NCBI GenBank assembly: GCA_902806575.1
Contig: CADCXD010000004.1
Coordinates: 1,488,001 to 1,552,000 of the forward strand
Source: Jackrogersella multiformis
Taxonomy: Eukaryota > Ascomycota > Sordariomycetes > Xylariales > Hypoxylaceae
Direction of reading: 5' to 3'
DNA: 64,000 nt
The stretch's first letter is position 1. Every line of letters starts with the position of its first letter. Made by a program: the position numbers and the translations under genes. Positions 53,801 through 64,000 of this stretch are shown piece after piece. The notes beneath the pieces were generated by a model, which was not told where the DNA came from, ran no database searches, and saw only the letters and a program-made list of their open reading frames with translations.

Positions 53801-55458
53801 TTGCCGAGGAAGCAGCTAAGGCCAAGAGTATCTTCCTCGCCAACGTCTCCCACGAACTACGAACGCCGTTGAATGGTGTCATCGGCAATTCGGAGCTCCT
53901 AAGGGATAGCAGCCTCAACAAAGAACAGCTTGAAATGGCAGATTCCATTCGAGTCTCGGCTGACCTCTTGCTTACTGTTATCAATGATATTCTTGACTTC
54001 TCCAAGATGGAAGCCGATAAGATGAAGCTCTACGTTACTGCGTTCAATCCCGAAGAGATGGTACGCGAGGTAGTCAGAGCTGTCTCGTATAGCAACCGAG
54101 AAAAGACATCCAAGAAAAACGTCAAGATTATTCAGGATATAGTCCTTCCGCCAATGCTCATATACGGAGATCCCATTCGCTTACATCAAGTCCTTGGCAA
54201 CCTCATCAGCAACAGTCTAAAGTTCACCGAGGATGGTTCCATCACGATCGGTACCAGAGTTGATTTTAATACCCCCGAGCAAGCGGGATTAACCTTCTGG
54301 GTCAAGGACACCGGTATTGGCATTCCGCCCAAGCAACTAGCTAAACTATTTAGACCGTTTAGTCAAGCGGATGCCAGCACTGCTCGCAAATACGGTGGCA
54401 GCGGGCTCGGCCTCAGTATCTGCAAATCGCTGATCGAGAACATGATGAAGGGCGAGATTCGATTAGAAAGCCAGGAAAACATCGGCACGACAGCTTGGTT
54501 CACAGTCACATTTGACAAGGCGATGCCAGACGTGTCGGCAGGAGAAGCTCAACCCGTCGCCGCATCTTCAGCTATCGGGGTAAAACGTGATATCCCTCAG
54601 CCAACCCCCGATTCCCATCCATTGCACCCAGTTATGGACCTGGCAAAGGTTCCTAAAGATCAAATCCGCATCTGCATTGCAGAAGACAACCTAATCAACC
54701 AGAAGATTGCTATCAAGTTTGTGCACAAGCTTGGGTACACCAAGGTCGATGCCTATGAGAATGGACTCAAGGCATTAGAAGGTCTGCGGAAGAAGGCTAA
54801 GGAAGGGGTTCCGTATCACGTAGTCTTGATGGATGTTCAAATGCCTATCCTCGATGGCTACGAAGCTACTGAGATGATCCGGAAGGACCCTATCGAGGAG
54901 GTGAGAAAAGTCTTGGTCATTGCCATGACGGCTTCCGCGATTCAAGGGGACAGAGAAAGGTGTCTGGCATCCGGAATGAACGACTATCTAGCCAAGCCAG
55001 TCAAGGCAGACCTTCTCAGGAGAAAGCTGGATACATATACAACAGGAGCTATCCAGCCGCCGACCCCGCCTGCTAGGAATCACTTGCCAGACCCCATCTC
55101 CGCGCAAACGACGCCGACGGGATCGTCGGACAATAACGCCACCCCCGTCCCTAGTCCGCCGTCGGTGAACGCGCTTGACTTCACAAGCAGCTCACCACCT
55201 TTTATCCTACCAAGCACGCAGAACATAGACTCTTCATACACTGCTAGCGGTTCTTCTAGTGAGAAAACATCAGATCAGGAGGCCATCTCTCCAATAGCAC
55301 GCCGGCCACGAAAGCTGACTAAGGGCCGCAATAATAGTGAAACTAAATCCGTATTCACTAGTGCCGAGAAACCGAGGGCAGTCCTAACTAAGAAGAACCC
55401 GATCCCGTATTCGAGCAGTTCATCTCTGTTAGATAGCGATACGAGCCCCGATATCTGA
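47881..55458 (+). CDS. Hybrid histidine kinase, group X (Chk1/Mak2/Mak3-like), with pseudokinase and AAA domains
   Basis: This is a phosphorelay sensor expected to feed the Ypd1-type pathway. Three exons (47881-48011, 48086-50424, 50480-55458) give 2482 residues. Domain order: protein-kinase-like domain about residues 120-405; AAA/NACHT-like ATPase with P-loop GAGGLGKS at 598-605; a long TPR-like helical region to about 1650; GAF about 1715-1890; a short Ala/Lys coiled coil; HisKA with [12 protein letters not shown], phospho-His1948; HATPase with [10 protein letters not shown] and GGSGLGLSI; receiver domain with phospho-Asp2275 in LMDVQMP; and a Ser/Thr/Pro-rich tail. The N-terminal kinase lacks catalytic residues: HRD is HGE (250-252) and DFG is SFG (271-273), so it is probably a pseudokinase. 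Relatives in S. pombe and Candida sense peroxide and affect cell-wall and morphogenesis traits. ATG 47899 is an alternative start. Confidence 0.93.
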
Positions 55459-57815
55459 CAACGGGGTTGACATCGCTCGATGAATATTTTAAGGCGGGCC
55501 GGTAGTCGATCGGGGAAGGGCTTTAATCCTAAATATACGCTACTTGGAGATGCGTAGGCGTCCGAATGGAACTTGGACTACCCCGATATACTAGTTGACA
55601 GGGCCCCATCACCATTTATAGAAACATACATATGTCTCGTCACTACGGTTGCTTTGTTTTCACCATAGACAATATCGGTCTATGGGGATAATAGCATATA
55701 GACTCGCATAGCGGGCTTCTCAATTTCCTGCTTTCTTTACTTCTTGCACGTTTAGGTCTAATGACAATCGTGCGATTATTTTGCATCATATACAATCAGG
55801 TTAATCGTTACGGTCCAAGGAAAACGGAGAGGACCGTGCGGTATGGCGTTAAGCATCCAGGCATTTGCTTTTGTCTTGGTTGAATTCCCCCGTTGGAAAA
55901 CATGACGGAGAATGTTCATTGCGAGAGGTCCTTAATGTTGGATGAGCGATATGTCACCCGAGGCCATGATATAGATACGGGGGGATACGGGACATGATGC
56001 ACATATATGAGTAACACGTCTCGGCAAGGTTCCGAGACGGACATAAGTGAGTTTGGATCATGATTCGGGGCGACGCGCTATCATATACGAAATAGCACTT
56101 CACCTTCGCGAAGGCGGCTAGCTAGTCTAGAGGCAAGGCGTAGAGACCCTCCGCTTAGTCGGATGCTTAGTTGGCCTTTCTAGTGTGCCCGAACACGCGA
56201 ATACATACGTATTAGGAATAAATAAACATTTTTGTATCCTATCCATGACTAAACCCCGCGATGCCGCTCGCTTGTAATTCCACACATGACGTCTCGCCGA
56301 CTGGTTACTTACCTTACTACCTACCTGGTACGTAGGAGTGTCTAAAACCCACGTGGAAGATCAGCTTTCACCGCTAGACGCGGCTCTCGCCGGTCGAAAA
56401 GGCATGCGATGGGAGAGCCTACGAAATCGTGCCTTGGAAAAGCTCGTTCCCTAAAGAGGCAGCAGAGAGGCGGCGCTAGAGGCTAGAGCGGCAACCACAT
56501 GCACTGGTTGAGACACGCATCCATCAACAGAGCGCCTCTTGGGAAGGCCCCCGGGTTCGCGTGGAGATTCCTAGTCGGTCCGACGTGCCCGGCTCACCGG
56601 GTATAGAGAGTATTGCTTGGAGAAGAGGAGAGAGAGGACAGAAACGATTCTTCCTGACTCGTCGACCCCCTTGCTATAGAGATCGCGTATCGGTGTTTAG
56701 CCTGTTGTTAGGTATCGAGCTAGGCTAGTCTGCGATCATGAATGTATGTAGGCACGCAGGTAAACAGACGCCTATAGCCCGACAGTCTGGGACGGTTAAT
56801 AAGCCGTGGTAGCCGGTCCGTGGCTAAGAAAAACAGCCGTGATTACACATCTACCTACATAGTACGCGACGGGGATAATGCAGATCGGTATATGCATACT
56901 ATAGGCGGACCATGGAGCGGAGAGCGAGGCACTATAGAATCGGTGTGTAACAAACATTACGCGGCAGCCTTATCTCCGCCTCTGGCTCCTCGACCAAACT
57001 AGACTGTCAGACTGTCTGTCAGACTTGCCCCGTGCTAGGTAGGTCTTTCTTTCCTCCACCGGGCGAAAGCCATCGAGCGACCAAAGCAGCAGGTGGCACA
57101 AACGGCTGGGAGGGGTGCTGGGTTCGCTGGGGATGCCCTTTTCGGGGGCATTAGTCAAGCAAACTAGATTAGCGAGGGTGAGGAGCGTGGGATCTGCATA
57201 GGTGGCTTGCGCCCTTTCCAAGCTAGGGTTTTGGCGGTTTACTGTATCGTATGTGGTGTACCTAGTGTATATGGTGGCCGTGGATGCGCTGACAAGATCT
57301 TACCGCAGGTTGTCGACTAGGTACCTATCAGGTAGGTAGGTATGGGAGCACATGCTACCACTACTACTCGACTCGACGAGAAGGGGTAGACTACCTGGCA
57401 GCATGTGCAAACGGGTTCCTCCGAGCCCATCGGCGCGGCTATCTAGACTTCTTCTTGAAGAGATTTCGCAAGCTCGGAGCTGCATAGTCGACTAGAGAGA
57501 CGTGCAGGGAATATTGCGGCTCGAAACAGTATGTATACCTAATACATATATTCGCACGTGTTTCCAACCCATCTTCTCTTCTTCATCTGCCTACATACCT
57601 CCTCGCACACGCGAGGCTCGGGGGCCTAGCCCGCGCAGGAGCGACATATGTACACAATGGATGTAGGTATGTAGGTATGTACGAGGGATCTCCGCGGGAG
57701 GCGTCGCGGTCGCCACGTTTCAGCCACCACGTTAGCTGAAGGCCAGTCTACCTAATACACAGTAATATCAACAAAACAGGCAGGGCGCGGGCGGGCGTAA
57801 AATCATGGCGCTCGC

Positions 57816-57850
57816 CTTTTTCTTTTCTTTTTCTTCTTCTTCTTCTTCTT
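57816..57850 (+). repeat. CTT-rich pyrimidine tract
   Basis: A run of C/T beginning CTTTTTCTTTTC passes into about six tandem CTT units. It is a simple-sequence tract in the gene-poor right end. Confidence 0.8.
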
Positions 57851-60800
57851 GCTCGACACGAGGCCGTGGGTCGTGGCGTCCAACGCGCAGATGACCAGCC
57901 GTGTTTGGCTCGTGGGGGGCAGGACGCGGGAGGGCCAAACGAAAGGGGAGCTAGCTAAGCTACCTAGCTCCCTCTCTCTTCATCGCGAAGCGTCGGTGCA
58001 GGGTCTGGCCAGACCGGCGCCTGGTTTGGGATGTCGACCGCGGAAGGAAGGGATGATCGCGGCAGCGGTTGCTAGGCCTGCCGTAGACTGGAGGTGTTGC
58101 GGAATCAACCGACGGGCAGCCAGACTCGATGTATTGCATTGTATTGATTTGAGTTGCTACCTAGGCTGCTACCTGGCTAGGTAATGTCATGGCAGATGGT
58201 AAAGGTTCACAGGCAAAGGATCGGCGCGAGCCAGAAAGGCGGAAAGGGTGCGAGCCTATGCGCGCATGCTGCTGCTGCTGCTTCTGCGTGGTACAGGCTT
58301 CTCTCTATGTATGCAGGATATTTTGACATCCCGACTAGGAAGAACCCCGTATCCTCGCGCTGCGGTCGACCACCGGCCGCCGTAGCCGCTAGCCTGCTTT
58401 GCTGTGCCGCTGGCGTTGTTGTTCTTCCTAAGAGGGCCCGGGAGCAAGTCTGGAACGTAGAGCTAGTGAGAATCAGTTCGCCTTACTGATATATCTTGCA
58501 TAAACTTATTTATGTTCTAGTTCTGAGTAAAAACAAATTTGCTCGTGCCGATGGTAGTCAACATATCCATAAATATCTTAAGGGTAGTAAAGCTACCGTC
58601 TCCTATAAGCTCGAGGTATGTACACAGCTACCTAGGTATGTATTTAGGGGCCCTGCCGAGGGAACAAAGAAACCAATATAATTAAACTTCATGTATAATT
58701 CGTAAGAATACAGGGATAATCATGGAGATGATAATAGAAGAACTATATATCCACTAGTAGCTATTTTTGAGGTTGTCTGGAGGCTAAAGGTTAGTTTTAT
58801 AGGGGCTATAGAAAGTCAACTCGAAAGGTGCCCTTATTAAGATTTCGGTTGGCTGGAAGTATTAGAAGCCTTTATCAATATATTATCGTAAATTAAGCAA
58901 TGCCTTCTATATTTGTCCTTGCTTTGCTTCAGATGCATCACCAATGCAGTATGCGCTTCTCGGTGCCAGCGTACTGCATAGTATGTACGTTGCTCTCCGG
59001 AATTCCGTTCGAAATTCACCAGTGCTGCCGGCTCAGTTTACTGAGGAGCCCTCGGTGACTCTGGCAGGTAACAACCTATATTCTATGCAGGCTTCAGGAT
59101 ATTCAACGGTGAAGATGCCTAGCTACACTGTGTTTCCTATGACAAGGGAGTACCTACTTACAGGTCTACCTAATGTAGGAGGTAGTACACTAGGCAGTAA
59201 AAGCAGAGAGAATGGGGAATGGTATGACCGAGTATTTTACGGTTAGTCTGCCCGAGAGCGTTCGAAATATCGGCAGCTACGAGTAAACTAACATTAGCTT
59301 ACCCGCTGTCGTGCGTCTTCTTGGCTCTCCACTATCTCCAGTCTGGAGGCCCATCCGGTTGCAACGGCTAGTAACGGCGAGTCATGGAGGCCCGAATTGT
59401 AATGGGTCAAAAGTGTACGACCCATAGCCTAGAAGAAGGCCACCTGACTATACTTCGTATCGGTGTAGACATAAACAGATACCGAGCAATAGGAATGATT
59501 ACCGCCTGCAGGCAGCAAGAGCAGGATGCCATAAGGGAGTGAATAGCTCCGACCCGTTAGACTCGCGCCCTGGAATGCGGGCTTATAATTGAACCATCTC
59601 TTCAACCCGGAATATCCATTTCTATGTATGGGCTAGGAGTTTCCGAGATTTCGAGATAGCTTAGCTGGGTTTCTTTGGTATCGGCTTCCCTTCTTTAGTC
59701 TATCGCGCGGCCATCCTCAGCACATCCTCACATTCGAATTAAATATACGGATAGTGCGCAGGGACATGTCGCAGAACCAATTATGGTCTGATAACCCATA
59801 CTAATTGCAGGTGAAATGAATAGAAGACGTTCGAACTGATAGTTTGAAACGTACCAACTCTCATACCAATTCTCGGTCGATATGTTTGGCCCTTGTTTAC
59901 GAGTCTCGGATTCGTGGGACTAGAAGAAGCCAAGTATTGCGCGGTTGGGCTCATGTTCAGTTTGTACCGCGCGCATATTCTAGTCACCAACATACATCCC
60001 ATCATTACAACAATGTCGATGACGCAGAACTTGGAGTGGAACCGCCAGTACGTAGTAGTAAATGCTCAAGGGATGATACGTTCTAGCGGCTCTTTCGAGT
60101 TAAAGAAGCTGAAGAAGTCTAGAATTGTAATGCAATTGGTTATGTCGTTTCATACCCTGTCTACCCCGTATATCCCGTCTCGATCAGGCAACTCCATTAT
60201 CCAAATTGGGGCGGACGTGTAAGAGCTGGAGCTATGCAGCCTACCTATGCACATACCTATTAGGTACATACACTATTACATGGCAGCAACGGAGTAGGGT
60301 ACGGAGCAGGTACGGTGATGCATATACTGTACGGAGCCTCCTTCCAACGGGCAGCACGGAGAACTCATCAGATAATACTAATACTAAACCCGTTTGCAGG
60401 GCAGGGTTGGGGCTTCCCTCGGAATACGGATGGCCTTGGATCCTCAGCTAGCTTACCAGCTATTCTGGCCAAGACATGTAGCTTGTCGCTGATTGGTCGA
60501 GTACCGTTTCGTCTTCCCCGTTTAGGAATTACGAGGCTTAGGTAACTCTGTACTTCCAGGTTTAATGGAATCTACCAACACAATTAACATTATGCCTTTT
60601 TTTATCGTTTACAATTTAGCTTTCTCAGCCGCAAATGATGATATTTAATGTTTTATCTTCGTAAGTAACAAGTATTCAAATAATGCTTTTTTAAGACGCG
60701 CACGAGACATAAAGTAGTAGGTAAATGTGCGAATAATTATTCTTAAGTACCTAGGTACTTCCCTTGCGTTTAAATATTTCATTCATCTTCTGTTTGTTAC

Positions 60801-63063
60801 CTGCATATGTACCAAGATACGTACCTAGGTAGGTGGTTCGTCGAGTCTGTTATCGCTGGTTATCTGTATTTGGTTACGCAAATATAGATGGTCGACGCCA
60901 TTACAAGTAGATAAGCATCTGATATCATATAAATATAAAGCCCGTGCTTCGTATCCAGTGCTGCTGTATGACAGATTCTGCATTTGCCTATAAAAAAAGT
61001 TCCGGTCTCACAAATTACAAGCGATTGGCGATGCTTTCGTCTTCCATCATCAATCATTAAATGTTAAGGCAACGGCCCATACGAGCGACAATGTTTACGA
61101 GGTGCGCCGCAGTAAGTTTGAGAGACGATATGTTTACCCAGGAATTATTGGTTACACGCTGCACCACATTACACGTGCTCGTGCAGACGGCAGCTTGTCA
61201 ACCATTGCGCCCAAGGAGGCGAGAATTGGTTCGTTTACGAAGGGGAATCTCAGGACCTTGATATTTATTGAATCCTTAGCATTGGATTCATATGCCGCCT
61301 TGTGTTACCTCCCATCGAGGACATTGTCTGACGTCCAGTGAGGCTCCATGTTGCTTGTGTTCATCATCAGCCACAAACTGACGTATCGATTGATAATGAT
61401 TGATACTATTCTATAACGGGTTGCGGCCGACATCTACAGAATTTGCCGTGCCGTAACATACCTAACTGCCAAGGGAGCATTCAGTTACGGCATCGATAAA
61501 CGAAGTCACGAAAGCTGAAATTACGTATACCATTATACATACCTAAGTAGGTATGCATATACGGCAAGATTCGCAAATATATCCAAATCTAGTTGTGGCA
61601 TTATTAATGCAAAGACCACGAGTGTGTTCCTTGCACATACACTACACTAGACTCCTTTCCGTCGACAAGGCTTTTGCCCAGGCATGAAAGTACCTAAGGT
61701 TAAAGGCAACCTTAAATGCCGGCATTTACATCCATCACTTGCAAGTTCTAAACAAGACGAACTGTCCACATCTTAGCACATACTATGTACACGGAAGACT
61801 TCCGACAAGGAGTTAAATCCGGGTAAGAAAAGTGTCCAGGGCCGGCTCGAGCATGTCACTACAGGATGTATGCCGGCTTACACGAAGGGGTGCCACATAG
61901 GTAGAGCACTTGAGAAACTACGGGGGGTTCGAACTAACGATGATAAGAACAATCCAGACCGTATTCGGTCGAGAATGGTCACATTACGCCTTGGTCTATC
62001 TGTTACGATCAAGGCCTGGCTGGGTAGGTAATTACCAATTAATTGTAAATTGTAAGGACCTCTGCTTAAACTATTGAAATCACGACAAAACAAAAGAAAC
62101 TCTCGAAAATACGACATAGACACTGGATGATAGCTTCGTGTAAATACCTAAGTAATATAAGTACTATGTAAATAAGCAGCGTTACCAGATATTTACATGT
62201 AACCTATGTAGCCCATGTACACTAGGTGTGAAGCACTTAGGCTGCATAATCATGGGTATATATGCAGTACTTAGGTACTTTAACTTACCTTAGTATTTTA
62301 GGTATCAAGGTACCTAGGTAGCTTAGGTATGGATGTACTCCTGTATTGGAAATCTCGTCCTTCTTCCTTGTGGCTTAGCGTATTTCCAAACTCTACCCCT
62401 CTATCCCTCCTTGGTTTAGCAGGTTGTTTAACTGGTGGTTAACTCCACAAACTACAAACCCCTCCCGCAAATCGCCCTAAGCTCCGCCACTGATGTGTCT
62501 GTAACAACGAAGCCTTTTCCTTATTCTGACATAATTGTCGACCCCCCGGTACTTGTTTAAGTACTACGTAATGTACATATTGTTAAGTACCTACATAGTA
62601 GTGTATGGAAATCCGAAACCCTTGTCGTAAATAAAAACTGTTCAAATACATGATGGATGTTTCAGGAGGGTTTTTCTTCTTCTCCCTTTAACATGACAAG
62701 ATTGGTAAGGTCGGATCTAGATGAGGTAATTCTCATTCCGCGGACTGGGATAGTTTGACCCGGCAGAGCGACTCTGGAAAATGACAACCAATTTACACAT
62801 ACTTAGGTAGGTACCTATTTACGCATATACAGATACATTACCTGATTACCTACCTCTTAAATCTACCTAGGTATGTGACGAGTTACCTATTACTACGTTA
62901 TTGCAGCCCTCCTTCAATTCCCCGAACCCCCAGTTTTCCGCCTTAGTTGAAACGTCTAAATATGAGAGATCGACTTGCCTAATCGGGCTGACTTTGAAAC
63001 ATTGCCGACAAGGGCTACGAGAAGGCGAAACTAATGCGAATACCTGGGAACGCCTCTCTTCTT

Positions 63064-63076
63064 CCCCCCCCCCCCC
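63064..63076 (+). repeat. Homopolymer run of 13 cytosines
   Basis: This is an uninterrupted C run followed by TCCTCC. Its length is easily misread in sequencing, and frames crossing it should not be trusted. Confidence 0.85.
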
Positions 63077-63136
63077 TCCTCCAATGACTGACTGGGCACT
63101 CGTTTCCATTCTCTGATTGCTCAATGCCATACTGTG

Positions 63137-63160
63137 CATACATACATACATACATACATA
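63137..63160 (+). repeat. CATA tetranucleotide repeat, six copies
   Basis: Six perfect CATA units lie in tandem in the right-hand gene-poor region. On the minus strand they read as an artefactual Met-Tyr-Val-Cys frame. Confidence 0.9.
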
Positions 63161-64000
63161 CAATAAGAGTGAGTAGATTTCTTTATCCGTATATACATAG
63201 GTAAATTATCAAGACAACATTAACACGGTTAAGACCTCGGACCCGAGACACGGCGTTCCTACTGAGTATGTGAGTATGTAAATAAACGGCATCTAATGTG
63301 CTTCGTCAGGTTCTGATCGGGTCATCACCTAGGTTCCCCCCTAGGCAAGGGACAGCACCGCAGCCACGCGGCCGCAGCAGCCGCAGAATCGAACCTTGGA
63401 AGTTTATGTATGTGTAAGTATTACTGTTGTTCGTATTTTTGTTTTGATTTAATACCTACCTAACCTAGAACTGATCCTGAGTATATACGGGTAATGCTGA
63501 TCTTCTAAAGAGGAAGTCAGCTGCCAAGATGCTAGGATTGTTTGTTCCCGTTGCCCGTTGGGCGCTCGCTGCTCGCTGCCCGTTGCGCGTTATCGAGTTG
63601 TTGCGAGATCGGGAATATTCACAATCACAACAACTTTCCAGCTTACACTTACACTGTTGGAATCTTACAGGCAGGCAGGCAGGCAGGTTGGTTGCAAGGA
63701 CGAGCCAAGCCCCTTGTTGTTTTTGAGGAATAATGACAGACCCCGCCATTGGCCATTGTGCATATTTTGCTTTTGCTTCCACCGTGTAGGTACGGACGTC
63801 AGCTTGCTGTGATACCTTCATATTTTATGAACGGCTTCATTATACAAACAGCATACAAGACTTACATACATATAATACACATACACATATACTACCTAGT
63901 TCAATGTTCTATATCTAATGTAGGTATGTTAGGTTACATTGCACAAAGTCTCATACTTTATACCCAAGTATACTCATCATAACTTGATACAATAAGAGGG

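Larger units (their letters stand above)
55459..64000. other. 8.5-kb gene-poor region to the end of the window
   Basis: After the kinase stop there is no frame with recognisable domains or credible splice structure on either strand. The region holds scattered TAGGTACCTA words (60750, 60825, 62310, 62805), pyrimidine and simple-sequence runs (listed separately) and one GC-richer stretch at about 57600-58450 with frames lacking any family feature. Frames at 57849-58184, 58184-58489 and 59893-60222 were examined and not called. It could contain a decayed repeat, a noncoding transcript or lineage-specific short genes, but I cannot support any. Confidence 0.5.

Noticed and set aside
57849..58489. 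Two adjoining GC-rich open frames of 111 and 101 codons
   Set aside because: They start in a CTT tract, the first lacks an ATG at its left end, and I can read no family feature; GC-richness alone explains their length.
59844..60222. Two overlapping open frames of about 80 and 109 codons
   Set aside because: Both overlap each other in different frames, one lacks an ATG, and neither shows a domain or a biased composition typical of genes here.
61895..61960. tRNA-like patch with GGTAGAGC and GGTTCGAAC words
   Set aside because: The T-arm and anticodon stems do not pair and no 7-bp acceptor stem closes. I do not call a tRNA.

Overview
The window looks like a chromosomal segment of a filamentous ascomycete (Pezizomycotina, probably Sordariomycetes). 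The basis is: compact genes with many short introns (48-237 nt, GTRNGT donors, CTNAC-like branch sites, YAG acceptors), fungus-specific proteins (a CHS7-type chitin synthase chaperone, UDP-galactopyranose mutase, a PMT2-type protein O-mannosyltransferase, a very large hybrid histidine kinase), and long gene-poor spacers dotted with the palindrome TACCTAGGTA. The species cannot be named from the sequence alone. I see no RNA gene, intact transposon, CRISPR array or secondary-metabolite cluster.

Layout. 1-15 kb: the 3' end of a MARVEL-type membrane protein gene (+), O-acetylhomoserine sulfhydrylase (+), EMC7 (+), a WW-domain Gly/Tyr/Gln-rich protein (-), a small putatively N-myristoylated protein (-), a choline-transporter-like membrane protein (-) and a Rab4-like GTPase (+). 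15-28 kb: PMT2 (-), an MFS sugar transporter (-) whose start codon I cannot find, a 4.9-kb spacer, and CHS7 (+). 29-39 kb: TFIIH subunit SSL1 (+), 4-hydroxyphenylpyruvate dioxygenase (-) next to a divergent TTC36-like TPR gene (+), ribosomal protein eL27 (+) and a TPT/DMT-family nucleotide-sugar transporter (-). 44-55.5 kb: UDP-galactopyranose mutase (+) and a 2482-residue hybrid histidine kinase with a degenerate N-terminal kinase domain (+). 55.5-64 kb: no recognisable gene.

Most gene models were built by hand from exon phase and family knowledge; exon coordinates are given in each entry and the phases were checked to close. Several genes serve the secretory pathway and cell wall (EMC7, PMT2, CHS7, Rab4-like, the nucleotide-sugar transporter and UGM). 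The two most informative neighbourhoods are HPPD with TTC36 (in mammals TTC36 is reported to stabilise HPD) and UGM with a nucleotide-sugar transporter (in Aspergillus the UDP-Galf synthase and transporter genes are adjacent). The exon structure includes two 8-nt coding exons and two first coding exons of 13-14 nt that automatic gene callers would easily miss.
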